64,000 bases of DNA from an uncultured Lachnospiraceae bacterium (GTDB taxonomy: Bacteria; Bacillota; Clostridia; Lachnospirales; Lachnospiraceae): contig CAJKGK010000018.1 of the NCBI GenBank assembly GCA_905199445.1, positions 1 to 64,000 of the forward strand. The letters are read 5' to 3'. The position numbers and the translations under genes are program-made. The notes beneath the pieces are model-generated. The model searched no databases and was not told where the DNA came from. It saw nothing but the letters and a program-made list of their open reading frames with translations. Position 1 is the stretch's first letter, and every line of letters begins with the position of its first letter. Shown one piece after another: positions 17,239-24,595 of the stretch.

Positions 17239-17541
17239 TTACTCTCCCATCATTCTTCTGGCCATTTCCAGAACTTTTTTACCATTCATCATTCCGTAGT
17301 CTGTCTGATCAATCACAGCCATAGGAATCCCGTCACATTTTGCCTGAAGTTTTTTTAACTGAAACCGTACCTGTGGCCCAAGAATTATAACATCAGCATT
17401 TTTGCTAACCTCATCGATTTCCGATACAGAACAGGCTTCAATGTGACACTTGTAGTCAATCTTTTTTGCTTCCTCAGACATCTTCTGGACCATCATACTG
17501 GTTGACATTCCCTGAGAACACATTAAAATAATATTTTTCAT
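17239..17541 (-). CDS. PTS lactose/cellobiose-family IIB component
   Basis: 100 aa. The active-site cysteine is Cys8 in the N-terminal MCSQGMSTSMMV loop, the usual C-x-x-G-x-S-T-S phosphocysteine loop of CelA/ChbB. First gene of the operon IIB-IIA-GH1-IIC-ChbG-MFS. ATG follows GGAGGTTTTACA. Confidence 0.94.
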   Translation of the reverse strand: MKNIILMCSQGMSTSMMVQKMSEEAKKIDYKCHIEACSVSEIDEVSKNADVIILGPQVRFQLKKLQAKCDGIPMAVIDQTDYGMMNGKKVLEMARRMMGE

Positions 17542-17583
17542 TGTAAAACCTCCATCATTTAATTATTTTTATTTACTAACTTT

Positions 17584-17633
17584 ATTTTAAATTTCCTGAC
17601 CATAAACTGCAATCCAGGTTTTTACCGTTTCCA
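17584..17633 (-). promoter_or_regulatory. PTS operon promoter with cre-like site
   Basis: Minus-strand TTGCAG (17607-17612), 17-nt spacer, TAAAAT (17584-17589). Just upstream at 17620-17633 lies TGGAAACGGTAAAA, an imperfect match to the CcpA cre consensus or part of a regulator site. About 45 nt of leader precede the IIB ribosome site. Confidence 0.4.
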
Positions 17634-17696
17634 AAGCAGTAAATCCCTTCCCTATTATCATAAAATATAAATACGTATACCCCCTTTTCCCACAAC

Positions 17697-17732
17697 AAAA
17701 AGGCAGTAACACACTATCCGTTACTGCCTTTT
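17697..17732 (-). terminator. Rho-independent terminator of the PRD regulator gene
   Basis: AAAAGGCAGTAAC...GTTACTGCCTTTT, a 12-bp stem with a 9-nt loop, followed on the minus strand by TTTTTGTTG. It separates the regulator gene from the PTS operon promoter. Confidence 0.85.
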
Positions 17733-17792
17733 ATAATATCCATTTTTCCAAACCGATTATACCGTCCTGTTTCGATACCGCATCAACAAAAA

Positions 17793-19679
17793 TCAGATCA
17801 TTAATAAGTTTAAAAAGTTTTCATAATTATCTGTTTGAATCAATTTTTCAATTTTATTTTGGTCTGTAATCAACCGGCTGATACAAGCGAATACTTCTTT
17901 ATTATTCTGATTTTGGGAGCTGCAAAGTGCAGATAGAATAACAACTCTAACATTTTGCTGATGCCAAAACACAGGTTGCTTTAAAACAGCGGCTGCCACA
18001 ATATTAACATCCGTCATAATTCTGCACGGATGAGGGATGGCCGTATGATATCCCAAGTCCGTATTTCCCATCTGCTCTCTTTGAATAACCGCCTCATAAA
18101 ACCCATCGGGTAATTTTATATGTTCATTGATTTTTATACATAGATTTTCTATAATTTCTTCTTTTGTCTTCCCTTCAATATCCGTAAAAAACAATGCCTC
18201 ATTTAAGTAATCCTTTAAAAACAAATATTTATAATGCTTCATTTTTGTTTCCAAATATTCCATTTCTTCATCAGTCATAAACTCATGAATCATTATAATA
18301 GGAACCGGCACATCTCTATTCACAGGAATCGCAGACAGCACATAATCAATGTCAGCAAAATTTTGCTTCTGTAGTTCTTTAAGTCCGCAAATCTTTATAT
18401 CGCCCACAAATTTTCCAAACCTATGTTTCAGCATATAAAACAAATACTGTGAAGTCAACTCATCCGGCGGACAGACAAGAAGTATATTACTTTTAGAAAT
18501 GTCACTTAGATCTCGATCTTCGCCGCACATCTCAAACAAAAGAGCTATATATCCCACCTCAGTTTCGGAAAGCTTCACACGATAGTACTGTGAAATAGTT
18601 TTTGACGCCACCTGTGCTCTCAGATAAGACTGTACATATTTCTGCCGGATATTTTCCAGCATGGGATTTTCTAACTGTATACCATATCGAATTCGGATAT
18701 CTAATATTGTACAATGTTTGCATAAACTTATATAAAAAGGAAAATCATCTCTCATATCGATGGAATAATTTACATAAAGCTCATCAAGAATATTCCGAAC
18801 CATCTGACTGATCATTACAGGAATAATAAAATTATCAGTTCCGCGAAGATCTTCATACTGCAGCATATTACCTTTCATATACAGCATTATATAAAAGGCC
18901 TCAGCCTCTTTAACTTTAGGAACCTGTCCGCACTGATACAGACGTTCAAGCAGCCTAAGTGCCTGTTTATATTCACTGTTTCTCATCTTTTTATGGTCTT
19001 CCACGTAAAAGCCCTGTTTCATACGGTATTTCATCACAACAAGATAATCCACCAAGGTTTTTAGTCCGCTTTGTGTAAAATAAAAATCTTTTGTCTCAAG
19101 AACAATTTTTGCAATAGCTGAAGACTGTGCTCTATAATCACAATTAAATAAATACCAATTATTATTCTGACGGTAAAAATAATTCAAAATACATTGTCTT
19201 TTCTCAAACTCTCCCCCCACAACCAAAAGCCCATTTGTAGATTTCTTTAAGGACAAATGGTATTGAAAAAGAATGGTATCAATCTGTTTTAAGTCTCCCG
19301 AAACAGTTTTTTCTGATACATAAAGGGCATTGCACAAATCCCGGCGTTTCACATAATCTTTTTGTGACAGCAAATATTTCAATATAAATCGAATACGCTC
19401 GCTCCCATACTGCGGTACAGATTTAGCAATCTGCAACTTTTTTTGGGCATACCACCGATCAAATTCATCCGAATTTTCTATTTCCAGTTTATATCCTTTT
19501 CCCTTTTTCACCAAAATCTGAGCACAACTTTTATCAATAGCTTCAATCAGCCCATTCATCCAATTTCTGCATGTTTTCTCACTAACCCCCAACTGTTGTG
19601 ACAGCCAATGCCCAGTTATAAAATCTCCATCCATAAGAAGTTCTAATATTGCCAGATGTTTCTGATTCACCCTTCTCAC
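17793..19679 (-). CDS. LicR/MtlR-like PTS-regulated transcription activator (HTH, two PRDs, IIB-like, IIA)
   Basis: 628 aa. Two N-terminal winged/HTH modules (about 1-160; LGVSEKTCRNW, LYVSEKTVSGDLKQID), two PTS regulation domains (about 175-390), a IIB-like domain (about 395-480, ILLVCPPDELTSQYL, without the usual Cys at the P-loop) and a C-terminal fructose/mannitol-type IIA with His550 in GYHTAIPHPCR. Such proteins activate a neighbouring PTS operon when dephosphorylated by their cognate IIB and phosphorylated by HPr. It lies directly upstream of the PTS operon on the same strand but behind its own terminator. Confidence 0.9.
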   Translation of the reverse strand: MRRVNQKHLAILELLMDGDFITGHWLSQQLGVSEKTCRNWMNGLIEAIDKSCAQILVKKGKGYKLEIENSDEFDRWYAQKKLQIAKSVPQYGSERIRFILKYLLSQKDYVKRRDLCNALYVSEKTVSGDLKQIDTILFQYHLSLKKSTNGLLVVGGEFEKRQCILNYFYRQNNNWYLFNCDYRAQSSAIAKIVLETKDFYFTQSGLKTLVDYLVVMKYRMKQGFYVEDHKKMRNSEYKQALRLLERLYQCGQVPKVKEAEAFYIMLYMKGNMLQYEDLRGTDNFIIPVMISQMVRNILDELYVNYSIDMRDDFPFYISLCKHCTILDIRIRYGIQLENPMLENIRQKYVQSYLRAQVASKTISQYYRVKLSETEVGYIALLFEMCGEDRDLSDISKSNILLVCPPDELTSQYLFYMLKHRFGKFVGDIKICGLKELQKQNFADIDYVLSAIPVNRDVPVPIIMIHEFMTDEEMEYLETKMKHYKYLFLKDYLNEALFFTDIEGKTKEEIIENLCIKINEHIKLPDGFYEAVIQREQMGNTDLGYHTAIPHPCRIMTDVNIVAAAVLKQPVFWHQQNVRVVILSALCSSQNQNNKEVFACISRLITDQNKIEKLIQTDNYENFLNLLMI

Positions 19680-19778
19680 CCCCCAAACTTAAAACTTAAT
19701 TTTTCGGCGAATCCACAGCCTGCACATTTCCAAATTCTATATTCAAATGTATCTATTAAAATATTCGCTTTCACAGCA

Positions 19779-19784
19779 AGTATA
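19779..19784 (-). promoter_or_regulatory. Possible extended -10 element of the PRD regulator gene
   Basis: ATGGTATACT on the minus strand fits an extended -10 (TGnTATACT) about 95 nt upstream of the regulator start. No good -35 is visible at 17 nt. Confidence 0.3.
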
Positions 19785-19832
19785 CCATATCTGGAATAAT
19801 ATTAGCAATCAAGTAAAAAGTTTCCCCCCAGA

Positions 19833-19861
19833 TTGTATTTTACCTTCTGATTCAGTATAAT
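19833..19861 (+). promoter_or_regulatory. Promoter of adenine deaminase gene
   Basis: TTGTAT (19833-19838), 17-nt spacer, TATAAT (19856-19861), about 45 nt upstream of the ATG. No purine riboswitch fold is visible in the short leader. Confidence 0.65.
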
Positions 19862-19907
19862 AGGATTAACAATAAGGTATTTTTTATTTCTGATTGGAGG
19901 TGCTCCT

Positions 19908-21701
19908 ATGACAGATCACAGCAGCCAAAAAGCTTTGCTTCAAAAACTTATTGATACCGCCGCCGGACGTATACCTGCGGATCTGGTGATTCAAAACTGT
20001 AAGGTCATCGACGTTTATATGCACAGAATTTATGAGGGGGATATTCTGATCTGCGGTGACCGTATTGGAGCCGTTGTACCGCCGGGAAACGGCCGCGGTC
20101 TAAATATATTTGATGCCAAAGGTGCCTTTGCCGCCCCTGGATTGATTGACAGTCACATCCACATTGAATCCGCCTATCTGACCCCGGAGGAATTTGCCAG
20201 GATCAGTCTGCCTCACGGCACCACAACGGTCATCGCGGATCCCCACGAAATTGTAAATGTCTGCGGTTTTGACGGCCTGGACTATATGATCCATGCAGCC
20301 CGCAATACGGCTATGGATATTCGTTTTATGCTGCCCTCCTGTGTCCCGGCAACCCGGGCAGAACATTCCGGTGCCACAATCAGTGCGCTTGATATGAAAA
20401 ATGCCCTTACGCGTGGGGATGTCCATGGTCTTGGAGAATTTATGGATTTTCCAGGTGTGGTCAATGCCGATAGCGAGACACTGGATAAACTTGTGGCAGG
20501 TCAGGCTTCAGGAAAAGTGATTGACGGCCACAGCCCGGGAATTTCTCCTGAGGCACTGTCTGCCTATGCCGCCGCAGGTATTCTTACCGACCACGAATGT
20601 TCCACCGTAGATGAGATGAATGAGCGTCTTTCCAGAGGGATGTATGTTCTGCTGCGCTATGGCTCAGCCTGCCATGATCTTCCTGTTCTTATCAAAGGGG
20701 TCAATGAATATAACAGCCGTCGATGTCTTCTGTGCAGTGATGACCGTCAGGCCCATACCCTGCTCACCACCGGCCATCTGGAGGCCCATTTGAAAATCTG
20801 TGTACAAAACGGCATCCATCCTATAACAGCCATTCAAATGGCCACTCTGAATGCAGCCGAATGTTACCGCCTGTACGACCGCGGCAGTATTTCTCCGGGA
20901 AAACGGGCTGATATTGTACTTTTTGAAGATCTGGAAAGTTTTAAAGTGACTCACGTATTCACAAACGGCTGCCTGACTGCCGATAACGGCAAATACCTTC
21001 CGGATGTAAAAAAATATCCGACTCAGAGTGTGACTTCCAGCATGAATGTTGTTCCGTTTTTAGCTGATCAGCTTAATCCCCACCTGATGATCCGAACCAG
21101 CATCCACGGCCAGGCCTTCTCCGGGGATATTCCGATCATGAAACTTTTGCCTGGCGGTGTACTTACAGATAAAATTTACGAAAAACTTCCCCTTAACAGT
21201 GACGGTGATTTTATATTCAGTCCATCCAGAGATATTGTAAAGGCCGCTGTTATTGAACGCCATCATGCAACCGGCAACATAGGCATTGGTTTCTTATCTG
21301 GTTATGGACTCAAACAGGGCGCAATCGCCATTTCTATTGCTCATGATTCCCATAATATTATTTGTGCCGGAGCTTCCAACAGTGATATGAAAACTGCCGC
21401 AGATGGCCTGATTGCTCAAGGCGGCGGTATCTGTCTTGCACTTGACGGCCAGATCATATACCGCGTGATCTTTCCTGTTGCAGGGCTGATGAGCACGGGA
21501 AGCGGAGAACAGGTCAGCCATGAGCTTGAAAAGGCTCACAAAATTGCTTGGGAACAGCTGGGAATCCATAAAAACGTAGAACCGGTCATGACCCTAAGTT
21601 TTATGTCTCTGCTGGTTATTCCAAAGCTCAAACTGACAGATATGGGTCTGTTCGATGTGGAACAGTTTAAGTATATCCCGCTGGATAACCCGGACGCGTA
21701 A
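19908..21701 (+). CDS. ade: Adenine deaminase
   Basis: 597 aa amidohydrolase that converts adenine to hypoxanthine and ammonia for purine salvage. Metal-binding HxH is His83/His85 in GLIDSHIHIES; ADPHEIVNVCG, DGHSPGI, DHECST and the SDDRQAHTLL metal Asp are all there. The C-terminal 200 residues (FLSGYGLKQGAIAISIAHDSHN) are the usual adenine deaminase extension. ATG follows GGAGGTGCTCCT. Own promoter and a strong hairpin downstream suggest a single-gene unit. Confidence 0.95.
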   Translation: MTDHSSQKALLQKLIDTAAGRIPADLVIQNCKVIDVYMHRIYEGDILICGDRIGAVVPPGNGRGLNIFDAKGAFAAPGLIDSHIHIESAYLTPEEFARISLPHGTTTVIADPHEIVNVCGFDGLDYMIHAARNTAMDIRFMLPSCVPATRAEHSGATISALDMKNALTRGDVHGLGEFMDFPGVVNADSETLDKLVAGQASGKVIDGHSPGISPEALSAYAAAGILTDHECSTVDEMNERLSRGMYVLLRYGSACHDLPVLIKGVNEYNSRRCLLCSDDRQAHTLLTTGHLEAHLKICVQNGIHPITAIQMATLNAAECYRLYDRGSISPGKRADIVLFEDLESFKVTHVFTNGCLTADNGKYLPDVKKYPTQSVTSSMNVVPFLADQLNPHLMIRTSIHGQAFSGDIPIMKLLPGGVLTDKIYEKLPLNSDGDFIFSPSRDIVKAAVIERHHATGNIGIGFLSGYGLKQGAIAISIAHDSHNIICAGASNSDMKTAADGLIAQGGGICLALDGQIIYRVIFPVAGLMSTGSGEQVSHELEKAHKIAWEQLGIHKNVEPVMTLSFMSLLVIPKLKLTDMGLFDVEQFKYIPLDNPDA

Positions 21702-21746
21702 AAAAAATTGCCCTTTATCTTATGATGTGCTAATATATAGATAATA

Positions 21747-21777
21747 AATATCCCCCCGGATTTTCCGGGGGGATATT
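21747..21777. terminator. Perfect 14-bp hairpin between ade and the MATE gene
   Basis: AATATCCCCCCGGA-ttt-TCCGGGGGGATATT, a perfect 14-bp stem with a 3-nt loop, 45 nt after the ade stop codon. No U-run follows on the plus strand; on the minus strand it is followed by TATTATC. It should end or process the ade transcript. Confidence 0.65.
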
Positions 21778-21837
21778 CCAAGTTCTGCGTTCACACAACG
21801 TTCTGGATAAAATCAAACATGAAATGAGGAATCAAAA

Positions 21838-23184
21838 ATGCGTGCAACATCATCATCTACCCTGATGACGGAGGGCCCCATATGGAGAAAAATTATTGCC
21901 TTTGCCATCCCGTTATTTCTGGGTAATCTTTTCCAGCAGCTTTACAACACTGCAGACTCTTTAATTGTGGGAAATTTCCTTGGCAGCAATGCATTGGCGG
22001 CCGTCAGCTCGTCAGGGAGCCTTATTTTTCTGCTTGTTGGTTTTTTCAACGGAATTTCAGTAGGCGCCGGCGTGGTTGTCGCCCGTTTCTACGGTGCCCG
22101 AGAAATCGATAAAGTTCAGAAAGCGATCCACACAACCATTGCTTTTGCCATTGTCTCCGGTATTGCACTGACCGCCATTGGCCTTATTTTAGCGCCTCAA
22201 ATTCTAATTTTAATGGGGACCCCGGAAAATGTACTTCCAAATTCCATTTTATATTTCAGAATTTATTTTTTAGGTTCCCTGGCCTTTGTATTATATAATG
22301 CCTTTGTAGGCATTCTTCAGTCCGTGGGAGACAGCAGGCATCCACTCATTTATCTGATTATTTCATCCATAGTCAATATTATTCTGGATCTGCTGTTTGT
22401 CGGTGTTTTCCACTTTGGTGTGGGTTCTGCAGCTGCGGCCACAATTATCTCCCAGTTTGTCAGCGCCGTTCTCTGTCTGCGCCACCTGCTGCGTGCGCCA
22501 AAAGACTACCGTGTACATCTGAAAAAAATCCGTTTTCACGGTCAGATGCTTCGGCTTGTTATTTCCAACGGTCTGCCTGCAGGTATTCAAAACTCTATTA
22601 TTGCCCTGGCCAATGTAGTTGTTCAATCCAATATTAACGCCTTTGGCGAAATGGCTGTAGCCGGCTGCGGTTCTTATTCCAAAATTGAAGGCTTTGGCTT
22701 CCTGCCTATTACCTGCTTTGCTCTGGCCCTGACGACATTTATCAGCCAGAATCTGGGTGCACAAAAAATTGACCGAGCCAAAAAAGGCGCCATCTTTGGC
22801 ATTCTATGCTCTGTCACAATCGCAGAGATCGTGGGCATTATCATCAATATCCTTGCTCCGGTTCTGATTGCTGCCTTTAATGACGCCCCACAGGTCGTGG
22901 CCTATGGTACACAGCAGGCCCGAACCGTCACATTGTTTTATTTTCTTCTGGCCTTCTCCCACTGTGCGGCCGGAATCATGCGCGGCGCAGGAAAAGCCAC
23001 GGTTCCCATGTTTGTCATGATGGTTTGCTGGTGCATCATCCGTGTGACCTATATTACAATTGTCGTCAAAGTGATTCCCTCCATCAGCGTCATATTCTGG
23101 GCATACCCGCTGACATGGTGCTTAAGCTCCATTGTTTTCCTGGTGTTTTTACTTAAATCCAACTGGCTGCGCGCCGGAGCCTGA
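21838..23184 (+). CDS. MATE family efflux transporter
   Basis: 448 aa with 12 predicted membrane segments arranged as two homologous halves (LFQQLYNTADSLIVGNFLGS in the first, SNGLPAGIQNSIIALANVVV in the second). MATE proteins export cationic drugs or metabolites using Na+ or H+. It follows ade by 136 nt on the same strand, but a strong hairpin separates the two. Substrate unknown. Confidence 0.92.
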   Translation: MRATSSSTLMTEGPIWRKIIAFAIPLFLGNLFQQLYNTADSLIVGNFLGSNALAAVSSSGSLIFLLVGFFNGISVGAGVVVARFYGAREIDKVQKAIHTTIAFAIVSGIALTAIGLILAPQILILMGTPENVLPNSILYFRIYFLGSLAFVLYNAFVGILQSVGDSRHPLIYLIISSIVNIILDLLFVGVFHFGVGSAAAATIISQFVSAVLCLRHLLRAPKDYRVHLKKIRFHGQMLRLVISNGLPAGIQNSIIALANVVVQSNINAFGEMAVAGCGSYSKIEGFGFLPITCFALALTTFISQNLGAQKIDRAKKGAIFGILCSVTIAEIVGIIINILAPVLIAAFNDAPQVVAYGTQQARTVTLFYFLLAFSHCAAGIMRGAGKATVPMFVMMVCWCIIRVTYITIVVKVIPSISVIFWAYPLTWCLSSIVFLVFLLKSNWLRAGA

Positions 23185-23206
23185 GCCGTAAGTGCCCAGG
23201 CTTTTT
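23178..23206 (+). terminator. Terminator overlapping the MATE stop codon
   Basis: AGCCTG (23178-23183) pairs with CAGGCT (23197-23202), followed by TTTTT. The TGA stop lies inside the left arm. Short 6-bp stem, so moderate strength. Confidence 0.5.
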
Positions 23207-23288
23207 GAAAATCTTGGCCGTATCCTTCCCACTACCAGGATGAATTCGAGACTTTCACCCGTTAGAACGTGCGCCCGCCGGATACATA

Positions 23289-23320
23289 CAAAAAGGAAAA
23301 GGCACCCGGAAAACCGAGTG
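23289..23320 (-). terminator. Terminator after the CarD-like gene and toxin remnant
   Basis: CACTCGG-TTTT-CCGGGTG on the minus strand (23303-23320), followed by CCTTTTCCTTTTTG. A 7-bp stem with one G-U pair. Confidence 0.65.
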
Positions 23321-23333
23321 TCTCATTCCTACT

Positions 23334-23465
23334 TTCCGAACAAATCGCTGTGCGTTCCCGTTCGGGATAATGTCAATACGAGCAAATCATTTGATGACGT
23401 TTCATTGCCAGCTTGTAGTCTTTCTTAAACTGATTTGTCCAAACGATATCTAAGTGATTGTTCAT
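23334..23465 (-). pseudogene. Remnant of a YafQ/RelE-family toxin gene (internal deletion)
   Basis: Reading from ATG 23465 gives MNNHLDIVWTNQFKKDYKLA followed by MKRH, an intact N-terminus of a YafQ-type mRNA interferase, then a stop after 30 codons. In another frame the same stretch continues NDLLVLTLSRTGTHSDLFGK and a stop at 23334, the exact C-terminus of the same family, including the conserved RTGTHSDLF. A normal member has about 90 residues, so roughly 45 central codons, and the frame, were lost. No antitoxin gene is adjacent; the ATG overlaps the stop of the CarD-like gene. Confidence 0.75.
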
Positions 23466-24244
23466 TCTTCCCCCTCTGCTATTTTCTTTTCTGATATACG
23501 ATTTAATTTACAGAAGTAACGGTAAAAGTCCAAAACCGCCTGTGCCTGATCTGTCCCTGCTGCATTTTGGCAAATATCCAGTAAAATTTTCTCCATGGTT
23601 TGATTTTGAAAATATCTGAACGGAACACTTCCCCATCTGGCCGGAAAGGCCTCACGCTTAAAATACTGCCAAAATGAAAGTTTTTGGTCTTCAGGCAGTA
23701 TAACTTTATATTTATTGTGTAGATTTATCATCCCGTCCCTGCACTCTTGACCCCAAAATCGTTGACCGGCCATAGCCACGCCGATAATGGCCCGTTCATC
23801 CTCCCTGTCAGATAAACACTCTGTGAGAAGAATCGCCGAGTTTGGCTGTATATTTACCGGAACTCTCGGCTTACCTTTCATATTTCCACTTAAAAAGTAT
23901 CCGGTCTCAATATATTCTAATTTTTCAATATTAGCATTTGAGATATTGTAAGCCACCTGGGATTTAGGCAAAATCTTCATCGTATAAAGACGCTTACGAT
24001 ATCTGTTTTCTTCCTCTATCTTACGTCTTTTTTCCCTGATTACCCGTTCCCGTTCTTCGTTGATATCTTCAATTTTCTTTTGCAGGGAAACGTTTTTCAA
24101 AGTTAAATAGCGGGGAATCGCATCCGGAAATAAAAACAATTTTTGACTTTGCGCAAAACAGACGGTCATTTTATTTTTGCAAAAATCAGTCACAATACCT
24201 TTGCCAAATACTTTATGATGCACGGCCTGCCCCAACAAATCCAT
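23462..24244 (-). CDS. Protein of unknown function with N-terminal CarD/Tudor-like barrel
   Basis: 260 aa. Residues 1-48 (LGQAVHHKVFGKGIVTDF, KMTVCFAQSQKLFLFPDAI) resemble the small beta-barrel seen at the start of several uncharacterised Lachnospiraceae proteins. Residues about 55-95 are a highly charged coiled coil (NEERERVIREKRRKIEEENR), and the rest has no domain I recognise. Start at ATG 24244, 6 nt after AAGGAGGAG. The frame stays open for 56 further codons upstream with only a TTG start; I read that as leader. Its stop overlaps the toxin remnant. Not assigned a function. Confidence 0.6.
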   Translation of the reverse strand: MDLLGQAVHHKVFGKGIVTDFCKNKMTVCFAQSQKLFLFPDAIPRYLTLKNVSLQKKIEDINEERERVIREKRRKIEEENRYRKRLYTMKILPKSQVAYNISNANIEKLEYIETGYFLSGNMKGKPRVPVNIQPNSAILLTECLSDREDERAIIGVAMAGQRFWGQECRDGMINLHNKYKVILPEDQKLSFWQYFKREAFPARWGSVPFRYFQNQTMEKILLDICQNAAGTDQAQAVLDFYRYFCKLNRISEKKIAEGEE

Positions 24245-24416
24245 AAGTCTCCTCCTTTTAGATTGCGATGATATTAAACGCGTCATTTCATCCACGCTTT
24301 CAACATCACCAGTTTGTTTTGCTGCATTGTATAACAAAGGAATTATAAATCCAACGCCAGCTTTCAAAATTCTGACAGTCATCAGACCGATCTGGCAGCC
24401 CCGCCTTTTCAAATCT

Positions 24417-24507
24417 ATAAAAAAAAGAAGAGCTCTTCATATAACGCCGCTAAGCGTAATACCAAAAGCCCTTCTTTCAGACGGTTCTTTTTTATTATCC
24501 AATTGTT
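24417..24507 (-). ncRNA. Candidate short leader RNA or sRNA ending in a terminator
   Basis: A promoter (24514-24542) would start RNA near 24507. About 30 nt later AAGAAGGGCT (24467-24476) pairs with AGCTCTTCTT (24425-24434), with an inner ATTACGC/GCGTTAT pairing, followed by TTTTTTTT. The product would be about 90 nt. It lies 170 nt upstream of the CarD-like gene, so it is either an attenuator for that gene or an independent small RNA. The terminator alone could also serve araA. Confidence 0.45.
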
Positions 24508-24513
24508 ATAGTT

Positions 24514-24542
24514 AATATAGCACACTTTTTCAGAAAAAGCAA
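24514..24542 (-). promoter_or_regulatory. Promoter for the leader RNA and CarD-like gene
   Basis: Minus-strand TTGCTT (24537-24542), 17-nt spacer, TATATT (24514-24519). It lies between the araA stop and the terminator at 24417-24476. The rest of 24245-24595 is AT-rich and contains the in-frame open stretch before the CarD-like start. Confidence 0.5.
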
Positions 24543-24595
24543 GACCCAATAAAATATTGTCTGTTAAATTCCCAAAATAATATTTTTATTTTAGA

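Noticed and set aside
23192..23428. Plus-strand 78-codon frame
   Set aside because: No ribosome site, and the minus strand carries clear YafQ toxin fragments and a terminator here.
24244..24412. Longer start (TTG 24412) for the CarD-like gene
   Set aside because: The ATG at 24244 has a strong AAGGAGGAG site; the TTG has none, although the open frame is noted as a finding.
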